Part shown: one piece after another, positions 8,684 to 18,064 of the stretch | How the letters are laid out: every line of letters starts with the position of its first letter | How positions within the stretch are numbered: position 1 is the stretch's first letter | Assembly: GCF_009557055.1 (NCBI RefSeq) | Contig: NZ_CP045649.1 | Span: 3,757,501-3,821,500 of the forward strand | DNA: 64,000 nt | Source: Nocardioides sp. dk884 | Lineage (GTDB): Bacteria > Actinomycetota > Actinomycetes > Propionibacteriales > Nocardioidaceae | Direction: 5' to 3' | Program-made: the position numbers and the translations under genes | Notes under the pieces: model-generated | What the model saw: only the letters and a program-made list of their open reading frames with translations | What the model was told of the DNA's origin: nothing | The model's database searches: none

Positions 8684-9553
8684 TCAGCCTTCCTGCGCCA
8701 GCAGATCCATCAGGTAGGCGCCGTATCCGCTCTTCATCAGCCGCTCGGCGCGCGCCGCCAGGCCGGCGTCGTCGATGAAGCCCATCCGCCAGGCGACCTC
8801 CTCCGGAGCTCCGATCTTCTGGCCTTGCCGGTGCTCGATGGCCCGCACGAAGTTACTGGCGTCGTGCAGATCGTCGATCGTGCCCGTGTCGAGCCACGCC
8901 GCGCCGCGCGGCAGCACCTCCACCTGCAGTCGACCCTGCTCGAGGTAGATCCGGTTGAGGTCGGTGATCTCGAGTTCGCCCCGATCCGAGGGCTTCAAAC
9001 ACTTCGCGTGCTCAACGACCTCGGAGTCGTAGAAGTACAGCCCCGGCACCGCGTAGTTGCTCTTCGGCTGCGCCGGCTTCTCCTCCAAGGAGATGGCCCG
9101 GCCAGCCTCATCGAACTCCACGACGCCGTAGGACGTCGGGTCCGCGACCCGATAGCCGAAGACCGCTGCGCCCTCGAGATTCTCGAACCGCCGCAGCCGA
9201 GAGCCCAGCCCGGCGCCATAGAAGAGGTTGTCGCCGAGCACCAGCCCGGAGACCTCCGAGCCGATGTGCTCCTCGCCGATCAGGAACGCCTGCGCGAGCC
9301 CGTCCGGGCTCGGCTGCACGGCATAGGTGACGTTGATGCCGAACTGCGAGCCGTCGCCGAGCAGGCGCTCGAACATCGGCGCCTCGTGCGGGGTATTGAT
9401 GACCAGCACGTCCTGGATCCCCGCCAGCATCAGCGTCGAGAGCGGATAATAGATCATCGGCTTGTCATAGACCGGCACCAGCTGCTTGCTCACCCCCAAC
9501 GTGATCGGATGAAGTCGCGAACCCGTGCCGCCTGCCAAAATGATTCCCCGCAT
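8684..9553 (-). CDS. rmlA: Glucose-1-phosphate thymidylyltransferase, copy 1
   Basis: A 289-residue nucleotidyltransferase making dTDP-glucose from dTTP and glucose-1-phosphate, the first step of dTDP-L-rhamnose synthesis. It shows [16 protein letters not shown] (3-18), [21 protein letters not shown] with the metal-binding Asp, [16 protein letters not shown], and [12 protein letters not shown]. The length equals that of the second copy at 49082-49951, with most residues identical by eye. It is divergent from rmlB. Confidence 0.94.
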   Translation of the reverse strand: MRGIILAGGTGSRLHPITLGVSKQLVPVYDKPMIYYPLSTLMLAGIQDVLVINTPHEAPMFERLLGDGSQFGINVTYAVQPSPDGLAQAFLIGEEHIGSEVSGLVLGDNLFYGAGLGSRLRRFENLEGAAVFGYRVADPTSYGVVEFDEAGRAISLEEKPAQPKSNYAVPGLYFYDSEVVEHAKCLKPSDRGELEITDLNRIYLEQGRLQVEVLPRGAAWLDTGTIDDLHDASNFVRAIEHRQGQKIGAPEEVAWRMGFIDDAGLAARAERLMKSGYGAYLMDLLAQEG

Positions 9554-9641
9554 GACGCAACCCTAGGGCCATTGAGCTGTTCCGGCGTGAGATGGCTCAT
9601 CCATGGTGCCAGCGTCACACCACCTAGTCAGAGATCCCTAG

Positions 9642-10649
<1,008 letters not shown>

Positions 10650-10651
10650 GG

Positions 10652-12043
10652 ATGGCCGAGACGCTCCGCGTCGAGCCGACCGCCATCCCCGGGCTGTTCG
10701 TGGTCCGCATGCCCGTCCACGCTGACTCCCGCGGCTGGTTCAAGGAGAACTGGCAGCGCGAGAAGATGACCACGCTCGGCCTTCCCGACTTCGGGCCGGT
10801 GCAGAACAACATCTCCTTCAACTCCCGCCGCGGCGCCACCCGCGGCATCCACACCGAGCCCTGGGACAAGTACGTCGCGGTCGCGACCGGTCGCGTCTTC
10901 GCGGCCTGGGTCGACATGCGGGAGGGGGAGAGCTTCGGCGCCACCTTCCACACCGAGATGGACGCGAGCACCGCCGTGTTCGTGCCTCGCGGCGTCGGCA
11001 ACTCCTACCAGGCGCTGGAGGACGGGACCGCCTACACCTACCTCGTCAACGAGCACTGGCGGGCGGGCACGGCGTATCCGGCGCTCCACCTGGGCGACCC
11101 CACCGTTGCCGTGCCGTGGCCGATCCCCCTGGCCGAGGCCGACGTGTCGGAGAAGGACCAGCACAACCCCACGCTGGACCAGGTGGTGCCGATGGCACCC
11201 CGCAAGACGCTGATCCTCGGCGCTCGCGGCCAGCTCGGCCGGGCGCTGGAGGCGGAGTTCCCGGGCGCCGTGGCCGTCGGCCGTGACGAGCTCGACCTGA
11301 CCGACGCGGCGTCGCTCGCCGCCTGGCCGTGGCATGAGTACTCGGCGGTGCTCAACGCCGCCGCCTACACGGGCGTCGACGCCGCTGAGACCGCCGACGG
11401 GCGCCGTGACGCCTGGACGGCCAACGCGCAGGCCCCCGCCCTGCTGGCACGCCTGGCGACCGAGCACCGGCTGACCCTGGTGCACTACTCCTCCGACTAC
11501 GTCTTCGACGGCACCCGCGAGGTGCACGCCGAGGACGAGCCGCTCAGCCCGCTCGGCGTCTACGGGCAGACCAAGGCCGCGGGCGACGTCGCTGTCGCGA
11601 CCGCCCCGCGGCACTACCTGCTGCGCACCTCGTGGGTGGTCGGCGCCGGCGGCAACTTCGTGCGGACGATGCAGTCCCTCGCCGCCCGCGGGGTCTCCCC
11701 CGCCGTCGTCGACGACCAGGTCGGACGACTCACGTTCACCACCGAGCTCGCGCGGGCCACGCGGCACCTGCTGGACGCCGCGGCCCCGTTCGGCGTCTAC
11801 AACGTCAGCAACGGCGGAGACCCGACCTCTTGGGCAGGGCTCGCCCGCGAGGTGTTCCGCCTCGCGGGGCGCCCCGCCGACGACGTCACGCCGGTCAGCA
11901 CCGAGGCCTACGGCGAAGGCAAGGCGATGGCGCCCCGCCCGCGGCACAGCGTGCTCGACCTGAGCAAGCTCGAGGCGACCGGCTTCACACCCCAGGATCA
12001 GCTCGCTGCTCTGCGCGACTACTGCGCGGAGAGCCAGGACTGA
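10652..12043 (+). CDS. Bifunctional dTDP-4-dehydrorhamnose 3,5-epimerase / reductase (fusion), copy 1
   Basis: A 463-residue fusion of RmlC-like and RmlD domains, which epimerise and then reduce the 4-keto sugar to dTDP-L-rhamnose. Residues 1-185 are the cupin epimerase (HADSRGWFKENWQREKM, QNNISFNSRRGATRGIH, PRGVGNSYQALEDGTAYTYLV). From about residue 190 RmlD begins: TLILGARGQLGRAL, LNAAAYTGVDAAE, HYSSDYVFDGT, YGQTKAAGD and RTSWVVG. The fusion occurs in other actinobacteria. The ATG at 10652 follows the rmlB stop by two bases. Confidence 0.92.
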   Translation: MAETLRVEPTAIPGLFVVRMPVHADSRGWFKENWQREKMTTLGLPDFGPVQNNISFNSRRGATRGIHTEPWDKYVAVATGRVFAAWVDMREGESFGATFHTEMDASTAVFVPRGVGNSYQALEDGTAYTYLVNEHWRAGTAYPALHLGDPTVAVPWPIPLAEADVSEKDQHNPTLDQVVPMAPRKTLILGARGQLGRALEAEFPGAVAVGRDELDLTDAASLAAWPWHEYSAVLNAAAYTGVDAAETADGRRDAWTANAQAPALLARLATEHRLTLVHYSSDYVFDGTREVHAEDEPLSPLGVYGQTKAAGDVAVATAPRHYLLRTSWVVGAGGNFVRTMQSLAARGVSPAVVDDQVGRLTFTTELARATRHLLDAAAPFGVYNVSNGGDPTSWAGLAREVFRLAGRPADDVTPVSTEAYGEGKAMAPRPRHSVLDLSKLEATGFTPQDQLAALRDYCAESQD

Positions 12044-12048
12044 CCAAT

Positions 12049-12090
12049 GACCGAAGCCCCCGTCCGGCACTGCCGGACGGGGCTTCGGTC
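12049..12090. terminator. Bidirectional terminator between rmlCD and the cupin gene
   Basis: A hairpin of about 20 bp per arm (GACCGAAGCCCC...GGGGCTTCGGTC) with one bulged C lies between the convergent stop codons at 12043 and 12107. Confidence 0.75.
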
Positions 12091-12106
12091 GCTCCTGGAC
12101 GCGCGA

Positions 12107-12463
12107 TTACTGCTCGGGCGACCGGCCGTAGTCGTCCTCAAGACGAACGATGTCGTCCTCGCCGGTGTAGCGCCCCATCTGGATCTCCACGATCTGGAGG
12201 AGCTCGTCCTCCTCGTTGGTGATCCGGTGTGCCTGGCCGACAGCGACGTCCACGGTCTCCCCGGGTCCGGCGATGACGGTCACGCCATCGATGACGCAGG
12301 TGGCCTTGCCGGCCACGATGAACCAGTGCTCGGCGCGGTGCTCGTGGGTCTGGTAGGACAGTCTCTGGTGCGGCTGGACATCGATCCGCTTCACCTTGAA
12401 GCCGTCGCCCTCGTCGAGCACGTGCCACGCGCCCCAGGGGCGCTCCGCGGACTCACCAGCCAT
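12107..12463 (-). CDS. Phosphomannose isomerase type II C-terminal cupin protein
   Basis: A 118-residue single cupin domain: WGAWHVLDEGDGFKVKRI, QPHQRLSYQTHEHRAEHWFIVAG (metal-binding His/Glu cluster), GETVDVAVGQAHRI. It equals the C-terminal domain of bifunctional ManC (mannose-6-phosphate isomerase) without the guanylyltransferase domain. It could isomerise mannose-6-phosphate to feed the two GMD homologues, or act on another sugar phosphate. The ATG at 12463 has GAGG nine bases upstream; a GTG at 12475 is the alternative. Confidence 0.82.
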   Translation of the reverse strand: MAGESAERPWGAWHVLDEGDGFKVKRIDVQPHQRLSYQTHEHRAEHWFIVAGKATCVIDGVTVIAGPGETVDVAVGQAHRITNEEDELLQIVEIQMGRYTGEDDIVRLEDDYGRSPEQ

Positions 12464-12579
12464 GTCGGACCTCACGTCGTGGGAACCGAGGGCGACGCCC
12501 TCTTCGTTTGAGCGCTCACCCTAACCGCCCTGTGACGCCTGTTACTCGGTGTCACCCAAGTTGCGAAGGGACGCGACGC

Positions 12580-12864
12580 CTAGCGACGTCGCAGTCCCCG
12601 CAGCGCCGGGCGCACGTCGGCGAAGAACACGAAGGCCGCGATCACGAACACCAGGCTGAGAAAGAACGGCAGGACGGGGATGAACGAGAACAGCACCCCG
12701 AGGCCAAGCAGGATCGTCCAGCCCTTCTTGGTCCACTTGCCAGCGGCTGCGTACTCCTCCGCCGGGTGCATCAGGCTGATCACGAAGGCGAAGATCGCCA
12801 CCACCAGCAGGGCGAACCGCACCAGCAGCCCGACCATGCCCTCGATCACGAAGATGTCCATCAC
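12580..12864 (-). CDS. DUF2516 family membrane protein
   Basis: A 94-residue protein with two or three hydrophobic segments (residues 10-30 and 50-80) and the intervening KWTKKGWTILLGLGVLF typical of DUF2516, an actinobacterial family of unknown role. In mycobacteria the homologue lies directly after hbhA, as here. A hairpin (12915-12947) separates it from the HbhA-like gene, so it may have its own promoter or depend on read-through. Confidence 0.82.
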   Translation of the reverse strand: MMDIFVIEGMVGLLVRFALLVVAIFAFVISLMHPAEEYAAAGKWTKKGWTILLGLGVLFSFIPVLPFFLSLVFVIAAFVFFADVRPALRGLRRR

Positions 12865-12914
12865 CGCTCCAGCCTACAGAGCCGCACCGATCCGAGCCGG
12901 GCAGAAGAAAGGCA

Positions 12915-12947
12915 CGAGGCCCACGGACCAGGGGTCCGCGGGCCTCG
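12915..12947. terminator. Terminator hairpin after the HbhA-like gene
   Basis: CGAGGCCCACGGACC (12915-12929) pairs with GGTCCGCGGGCCTCG (12933-12947) with one mismatch. It sits 24 bp beyond the stop codon of the 12971-13645 gene. Confidence 0.6.
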
Positions 12948-12970
12948 GAGCTCCAGCACAGGGGCGGCGA

Positions 12971-13645
12971 TCAGTCGCCGACCTTGGCGGCACCCTCGGC
13001 GACGGCGCTGGTGGCCGCGGACGCGGTCTTCTTGGCGGCGGTGACGGTCGCCTTCGCGCTGCTCCTCGGCGCGCTCGACTTCTTGGCGGCGGTCTTCTTG
13101 GTCGCGCTCGCCGACTTCTTCGCGGTCGAGGAGGCCTTCTTGGCCGTCGACCTCGTCGCCGCAGCACCCTGGGTGCGGGTGGTCTTGGCCTTGGCGGTCG
13201 TGGTCTTGGCCGCGCTCACGGCCTCCTGGGTGGACTGCTGGCGCCGGATCCGGGTGAGCAGCGCCTCGCCGCGCTGGGCGAGGTCACCGTAGGCGCCGAC
13301 CAGGGTCGCGACGTTGTCGTCGACAGCCCCCTGGAGGCGGGCCGGCAGGGCGAGCGCCTCGGCCTGCAGCTCGGCGACCCGGGCCTCGACGGCGCTGCGG
13401 CGCTCGCGGGCGTCCTTGCTGAGCGCCTCGACGCGGGAGCTGACGACCGTGGTCGCCTGCTCGCGCAGCGCCTGCGGCTCGAGGTCGATCGAGGTGACGC
13501 TCTGCTGCACCTGGGTGACGTAACCCCGCACGGTCGAGACCGCGAGGTCGGCGACGCCGGCACCGGCGTAGAGAGTGCGGGTCGCGCCCGCACGCAGGTC
13601 GAGGTTCTTGAGGTCGAGCTTGGTCTCAGACGTGGCCTTGGCCAT
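12971..13645 (-). CDS. Heparin-binding hemagglutinin (HbhA)-like protein
   Basis: A 224-residue protein with a helical N-terminal two-thirds and a lysine/alanine-rich tail. The N-terminal part (LRAGATRTLYAGAGVADLAV, LREQATTVVSSRVEALSKDARERRSAVEARVAEL) predicts long coiled coils. From about residue 150 the repeats AKKASSTAKK, TKKTAAKKS and TAAKKTA match the glycosaminoglycan-binding tail of mycobacterial HbhA, which also resembles histone H1-like tails. The ATG at 13645 is used because MAKATSETKLD begins the conserved part. Neighbours (XRE regulator upstream, DUF2516 downstream) repeat the mycobacterial order. Surface adhesion or DNA/lipid association are both possible. Confidence 0.75.
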   Translation of the reverse strand: MAKATSETKLDLKNLDLRAGATRTLYAGAGVADLAVSTVRGYVTQVQQSVTSIDLEPQALREQATTVVSSRVEALSKDARERRSAVEARVAELQAEALALPARLQGAVDDNVATLVGAYGDLAQRGEALLTRIRRQQSTQEAVSAAKTTTAKAKTTRTQGAAATRSTAKKASSTAKKSASATKKTAAKKSSAPRSSAKATVTAAKKTASAATSAVAEGAAKVGD

Positions 13646-13698
13646 GACGGCCTCCTTCAGATGGGTGCGACCCGACCCCATGTCGGGCCGTCGGGGTG

Positions 13699-14094
13699 CT
13701 AGCTGTCGTCGTCCGCGTGGCGCGGCTCGGCGGCGTTGAGCGCGAGGAACGAGGCGTAGACGTCGAGCAGGGACTGCTTCTGCCGCTCGGTCAGCCCGGT
13801 GTCGTTGAGGACCGCCAACTCGACCGAGCCACCGGCCCCGTCCTCGGGGCTGAGGATCCCCGCCCGCAGGTAGAGCTGCTCGGCGGAGATGCGCAACGCC
13901 TTCGCGATCTGCTGGAGCACCTCGGCCGAGGGCTTGCGCAGGCCGCGCTCGATCTGGCTCAGGTAGGGATTGGAGACCCCGGCGAGCTCGGCGAGCTGGC
14001 GCAGCGAGAGCTGCGCGGAGGTGCGCTGCTCACGCAGGTAGTCACCGAGCCCCTCGACGGTCTTGCCGACCTTGCCCTTCGCCATGCCCCCCAT
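13699..14094 (-). CDS. XRE-family transcriptional regulator
   Basis: A 131-residue protein with a Cro/CI helix-turn-helix at about residues 16-75 (LREQRTSAQLSLRQLAELAGVSNPYLSQIERGLRKPSAEVLQQIAKAL). A C-terminal part (SVELAVLNDTGLTERQKQSLLDVYASF) probably dimerises. It is similar in size and place to the mycobacterial regulator upstream of hbhA. The ATG at 14094 is preferred because AGGAG lies eight bases upstream; the ATG nine bases further in has only a G-run beside it. Inverted GCTTGC/GCAAGC motifs in its upstream region may be its own operator. Confidence 0.85.
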   Translation of the reverse strand: MGGMAKGKVGKTVEGLGDYLREQRTSAQLSLRQLAELAGVSNPYLSQIERGLRKPSAEVLQQIAKALRISAEQLYLRAGILSPEDGAGGSVELAVLNDTGLTERQKQSLLDVYASFLALNAAEPRHADDDS

Positions 14095-14097
14095 CCT

Positions 14098-14124
14098 GCT
14101 TGCTCCTGCTAGCAATTGCAAGCA
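14098..14124. promoter_or_regulatory. Candidate operator upstream of the XRE regulator
   Basis: TGCTAGCAATTGCAAGCA (14107-14124) is an 18-bp palindrome with one mismatched pair around a perfect GCAATTGC core. GCTTGC (14098-14103) and GCAAGC (14118-14123) form a wider inverted pair. It lies directly upstream of the regulator's ribosome site, as expected for autoregulation. A second GCTTGCC-CC-GGCAAGC pair lies at 14164-14179. Confidence 0.4.
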
Positions 14125-14163
14125 CTTCAACCGCTGAAACCCCGATTTAACACGGGGAAGCGC

Positions 14164-14179
14164 GCTTGCCCCGGCAAGC
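14164..14179. promoter_or_regulatory. Second GCTTGC/GCAAGC inverted repeat
   Basis: GCTTGCC, two bases, then GGCAAGC: 7-bp perfect arms just beyond the asparaginase stop and 70 bp upstream of the XRE start. It shares the half-site with 14098-14124. It could be a distal operator or a short terminator of the asparaginase gene. Confidence 0.35.
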
Positions 14180-14181
14180 AC

Positions 14182-15150
14182 TCAGGCCAGGACGGCGCGC
14201 ACCTCGCCCACGACCCGGCCCCCGCCGAGCAGCGGCGCCTCCCCGGTGGCGCGCACCGCGGCGCCGTCGACCCCGGGCGCCGTGTCGACCCCGCTGCGCA
14301 CGAGCGCGGCCGCCATCACCACCGGACGGGCCCGGTCCCCGCCGTCCTCGATCTTCAGCGCGAAGGCGCGACCGTCGGAGAGCGCGACGACCTCGCAGGC
14401 CTCGGCGCCGAACTTCGCGATCGCCCCCGGCAGCGCGCCCAGCAGCACCCGCTCGTCGCGCCGGGTGCCGGAGACGTACGCCGGGTGCTGGCGGATCGCG
14501 TCGGCGACCCGACGCTCCGCGCCGTCGGCGGCGGTGGCCAGCCGGGCAAACGCGCGGGCCAGCCCGGTGAGCGAGGTGGACAGCAGCGGAGCGCCGCAGC
14601 CGTCGATCGCGACCACCGCCTCCTCCCCCGTCAGCTCCTCGAACGTGGCTCGGATCGCGACCTGCAACGGGTGCACGGGGTCGAGGTAGGTCTCGGTGTC
14701 CCACCCGTTGGCGACGCAGGTCGCCAGCATCGTGGCGTGCTTGCCCGAGCAGTTCATGTGCAGGACGTCGGCCGCGCCACCGCTGCGCAGCAGCCGGTCG
14801 CGCTCCTCGGCGTCGAGAGGAAGGTCGACGGGGTTGCGCAGCGCGGACTCGTCGAGCCCGGCTCGAGTGAGGATGTCGCGCACCCCATCGACGTGGAACT
14901 GCTCCCCGGAGTGCGAGGCGCACCCCAGCGCCAGCAGCTGCGGCGGGAGGTCGAGGCCGGCGCGGACCATCGCCACCGCCTGGAGCGGCTTGTTGCACGA
15001 GCGCGGCAGGATCGGCGAGGTCACGTCCCCGACGGCCCAGTCGATCTCCCCTGCGGCGCCGAGCGCGACGACGGAGCCGTGGTGGCGGCCTTCGACGAAT
15101 CCGGAGCGGACGACCTCGGCGACGACAGGCAGTGACACAGGCTGGGACAT
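14182..15150 (-). CDS. L-asparaginase II family protein
   Basis: A 322-residue protein of the asparaginase II (PF06089-type, thermolabile) family, predicted to hydrolyse asparagine to aspartate and ammonia. Conserved stretches are VVRSGFVEGRHHGSVVAL, RSCNKPLQA, GCASHSGEQFHVDGVRDIL, MNCSGKHATML, DGCGAPLLS and VSGTRRDER. The ATG at 15148-15150 starts the conserved region; an upstream extension is low complexity. It is divergent, with 41 bp between, from the APS-kinase fusion gene. Confidence 0.87.
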   Translation of the reverse strand: MSQPVSLPVVAEVVRSGFVEGRHHGSVVALGAAGEIDWAVGDVTSPILPRSCNKPLQAVAMVRAGLDLPPQLLALGCASHSGEQFHVDGVRDILTRAGLDESALRNPVDLPLDAEERDRLLRSGGAADVLHMNCSGKHATMLATCVANGWDTETYLDPVHPLQVAIRATFEELTGEEAVVAIDGCGAPLLSTSLTGLARAFARLATAADGAERRVADAIRQHPAYVSGTRRDERVLLGALPGAIAKFGAEACEVVALSDGRAFALKIEDGGDRARPVVMAAALVRSGVDTAPGVDGAAVRATGEAPLLGGGRVVGEVRAVLA

Positions 15151-15191
15151 GGCTGCCAGCATGCCAGCGCCCCCGTGACAGGATTGCCGCC

Positions 15192-16970
15192 GTGTCGACC
15201 CCACCGCTGCCGCAGTTCTGCCCCACCGCACGTGAGCTCGACGACCTCGAGCTGCTCGTCACCGGGGCACTGAGCCCGACCACGGCCTTCAACGAGCCGG
15301 GCAGCCCGGTCACCCTCACGCTGCCGCCCGACGTCGGGGCCGCCGCCGCTGCCGCGGGCGGCGTCGAGCTCGTCGACCCCGAGGGCCTGCCACTGGCGCG
15401 CGTCGCCGTCCCCGGCGGGCAGGTGGAGGCGCTGACCCACGCCCAGTTCGGCCCGTTCCGCCGCCTCTACCTCTCCCCCGCGGCCGTGCGGGCGTCGTAC
15501 GCCGGACGCACGTTCGTGCCGGTCACCGACGCCCTCACGCTGAGCCAGCTGGACGCGCTGCGCGCGGCCGGGCCGGTGGTGCTGCTGGCACTGGTCGGCC
15601 ACGGCACGCCGCTCCTGTCGCCGGTGGCGCTGCTGCGCGCGACCCTGCGCGCCGCCGACCTGCTCGACGACGCGGTCGTCGTGGCGGTGCCGCTCGCGGC
15701 GCGCGGCGACGCCGCCGTCGACCACGAGCTGGGCCTGCAGGTGGTGGCCAACTACGCCGGCACCGACCCGGTGCTCGGGCTGAGCGACGACGACGGCGAG
15801 CTTCCGGCCGGTGTCGCGGAGGTGGTCGAGCGCGACCAGCCGCCGGCGGACCGCCAGGGCCTGGTCCTCTTCTTCACCGGCCTGTCCGGCAGCGGCAAGT
15901 CCACCTTGGCGCGTGCGCTGATGGACCGCCTGCTCGAGGAGGGCACCCGCACCGTCACCTCCCTAGACGGCGATGTCGTGCGCCGCAACCTCTCCGCGGG
16001 CCTCTCCTTCTCCAAGGCCGACCGCGAGACCAACATCCGCCGCATCGGCTGGGTGGCCGCGGAGATCTCTCGCCACGGCGGGGTCGCGGTGTGCAGCCCG
16101 ATCGCGCCGTTCGACGAGACCCGCCAGCAGGTCCGCGCCATGGTCGACGAGGCCGGCGGCGCATTCTTCCTCGTCCACGTCGCCACCCCCCTGGAGGAGT
16201 GCGAGCGCCGCGACCGCAAGGGCCTCTACGCCAAGGCCCGCCGCGGCGAGATCCCCGAGTTCACCGGTATCTCCTCGCCCTACGAGGTCCCCGCCGACGC
16301 CGACGTGGTCGTCGACACCACCGGCCGCACCATCGACGCCGCCCTCGCGGACGTCCTCGCCGCCCTGCGCACCTCCGGCCACCTCGACCTGACCGCCCCG
16401 GGGGTCGAGCCTGTCGAAACCCCGGCAGAGCACCTCAAGGTCCTTTTCGTCTGCACCGCCAACATCTGCCGCTCCCCCTTCATGGAGCGCCTCGCCCGCC
16501 ACCTGGCCGGCCCCGACGCCACCGTGACCTTCACCAGCGCCGGCACCCACGGCTTCGCCGAGCACGCCATGGACGACGTCATGGCCACCACCCTCGGTCC
16601 GCGCGGCGTCGTCGATCACGACACCTTCCACAGCCGCCCACTGACCCGCGAGCTCCTCGACGAGCACGACCTGGTCCTCACCGCGGAGGCGTCGCACCGC
16701 GCGTTCATCCTCGACGACCACCCGGGCCTGTTCCGCAAGGTCTTCACCCTGGGCCAGTTCGACGAGGCCGTGCGCACCGTCGGAGCAGGCCTCACGGGCC
16801 GCAAGCTGCTCATGGCCGTGGCCGAGCAGCGCGGCACCGCCTCGGCCGACCTCGACGTCGCTGACCCCTACCGTCGCGGGCCGGAGGCCGCCGAGGCCGC
16901 CGCCACGGCGATCGAGGCCCACCTGCGCCACATCGTCCCTGCCCTCACCGGAGCGGAGCCCCACGCGTGA
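15192..16970 (+). CDS. cysC: Three-domain protein: degenerate ATP-sulfurylase / adenylylsulfate kinase / low-MW tyrosine phosphatase
   Basis: A 592-residue fusion. Residues 1-220 resemble the PUA-like and catalytic parts of ATP sulfurylase (DDLELLVTGALSPTTAFNEP) but show no QxRNPxHxxH motif, so that activity is probably lost. Residues about 222-400 are a full APS kinase: GLSGSGKST (P-loop, about 231-239), SLDGDVVRRNLSAGLSFSK, CSPIAPF, KGLYAKARRGEIPEFTGISSPYE. Residues about 414-592 are a low-MW protein tyrosine phosphatase: VLFVCTANICRSPFMERLA with the CX5R loop and the distal catalytic Asp in VADPYRRG. The GTG at 15192 starts the family N-terminus. The stop overlaps the TSUP permease start, and cysD-cysN follow, so PAPS synthesis is the core role. 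The phosphatase might act on PAP/PAPS metabolism or on tyrosine kinases such as Wzc. Confidence 0.88.
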   Translation: MSTPPLPQFCPTARELDDLELLVTGALSPTTAFNEPGSPVTLTLPPDVGAAAAAAGGVELVDPEGLPLARVAVPGGQVEALTHAQFGPFRRLYLSPAAVRASYAGRTFVPVTDALTLSQLDALRAAGPVVLLALVGHGTPLLSPVALLRATLRAADLLDDAVVVAVPLAARGDAAVDHELGLQVVANYAGTDPVLGLSDDDGELPAGVAEVVERDQPPADRQGLVLFFTGLSGSGKSTLARALMDRLLEEGTRTVTSLDGDVVRRNLSAGLSFSKADRETNIRRIGWVAAEISRHGGVAVCSPIAPFDETRQQVRAMVDEAGGAFFLVHVATPLEECERRDRKGLYAKARRGEIPEFTGISSPYEVPADADVVVDTTGRTIDAALADVLAALRTSGHLDLTAPGVEPVETPAEHLKVLFVCTANICRSPFMERLARHLAGPDATVTFTSAGTHGFAEHAMDDVMATTLGPRGVVDHDTFHSRPLTRELLDEHDLVLTAEASHRAFILDDHPGLFRKVFTLGQFDEAVRTVGAGLTGRKLLMAVAEQRGTASADLDVADPYRRGPEAAEAAATAIEAHLRHIVPALTGAEPHA

Positions 16971-18001
16971 ACGACCTTCTCTTCGAGCTGGCCACCCTCA
17001 GCGCGCTGTCGATCCTGATCGCCGGCTTCGTCGTCGGCATCGTGGTCGGCCTCACCGGCATGGGCGGCGGCGCGCTGATGACCCCGGCGCTGATCTTCCT
17101 CGGCGTCGGCGACACCGCCACCGTGGTCACCGCCGACCTCACCGCGGCAGCGGTCTACAAGACCGGCGGCGCGGTCGTGCACGCTCGGGAAGGCTCGCCC
17201 AACCTGCAGATGGCGAAGTGGCTGATCCTCGGCTCGGTCCCCACCGCGCTGCTCGGCCCGCACGTGCTGGCCTGGTTCACCGACCCTGAGGACCTCGATT
17301 CCGTCCTCAAGCTCTGGATCGGCTTCGCGCTGCTGCTCGCGGCAGCCACCTATGCCCTGCGGCTCTACATCAACCTGCGCCGGGTGCGCGCCGGCGGCCC
17401 CACCGGCGACCCCGACCCGAAGATCCGCCCGATCCCCACACTGCTGGTCGGCGCCCTCGGCGGGCTGCTGGTCGGCATCACCAGCGTCGGCTCCGGCTCG
17501 GTCATCATGATCGCGCTGCTGATGCTCTACCCCGGCCTCTCCGCGGTGCGGCTGGTCGGCACCGACCTGGTGCAGGCGATCCCGCTGGTGCTCGCCGCGG
17601 CGATCTCCAACATCGCGCTGCACGGCCTCGACTTCGCGCTGCTGCTGCCGCTGATCGCCGGCTCGGTGCCGGGCACGATCCTCGGCTCCAAGATCGCGCC
17701 GCGGGTGCCGCAGTCGTTCATCCGCCGCGCGATCGTCGTGGTGCTGACCATGTCCGGCGTCGCGCTGCTCGACAAGGCCGGCTGGGCGCCCCTCGGTATC
17801 GAGGAGACCTATCCGATGCTGATCGCCGGCGTGGGCCTGGCGATGGTGCTGCTGGTCCCGATCATCTGGGGCTTCCTGCGCAAGGGCCAGGGATTGCCGA
17901 TGTTCGGGGCGCCGACGGTCGCCGAGCTCGACGCCCCGCAGTACGGCGAACCACACCGAGCAGACAGCCCTGCGCACACGAATCGTTCCGGATCGGCCTG
18001 A
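16967..18001 (+). CDS. TauE/SafE (TSUP) family membrane permease
   Basis: A 344-residue integral membrane protein with about eight to nine hydrophobic helices. GLTGMGGGALMTPALIFLGV (about residues 28-47) and the internal repeat VGITSVGSGSVIMIALLML (about 169-187) are the paired TSUP signatures. Members move sulfite, sulfoacetate, thiosulfate or related anions. Its place between the APS kinase and cysD suggests sulfate or thiosulfate uptake or sulfite export. The GTG start overlaps the upstream stop (GTGA). The soluble C-terminal tail after residue 305 is not conserved. Confidence 0.85.
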   Translation: MNDLLFELATLSALSILIAGFVVGIVVGLTGMGGGALMTPALIFLGVGDTATVVTADLTAAAVYKTGGAVVHAREGSPNLQMAKWLILGSVPTALLGPHVLAWFTDPEDLDSVLKLWIGFALLLAAATYALRLYINLRRVRAGGPTGDPDPKIRPIPTLLVGALGGLLVGITSVGSGSVIMIALLMLYPGLSAVRLVGTDLVQAIPLVLAAAISNIALHGLDFALLLPLIAGSVPGTILGSKIAPRVPQSFIRRAIVVVLTMSGVALLDKAGWAPLGIEETYPMLIAGVGLAMVLLVPIIWGFLRKGQGLPMFGAPTVAELDAPQYGEPHRADSPAHTNRSGSA

Positions 18002-18064
18002 GCCCGTCTGTCGGACTCCCCGCACGATCCCTGCCGTGACACACCACACTCGGTGGGATCCGGT

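Noticed and set aside
18008..18017. Single half-site TGTCGGACT after the TSUP gene.
   Set aside because: No inverted partner nearby, so it is not counted as a fourth member of the TAGTCCG family.
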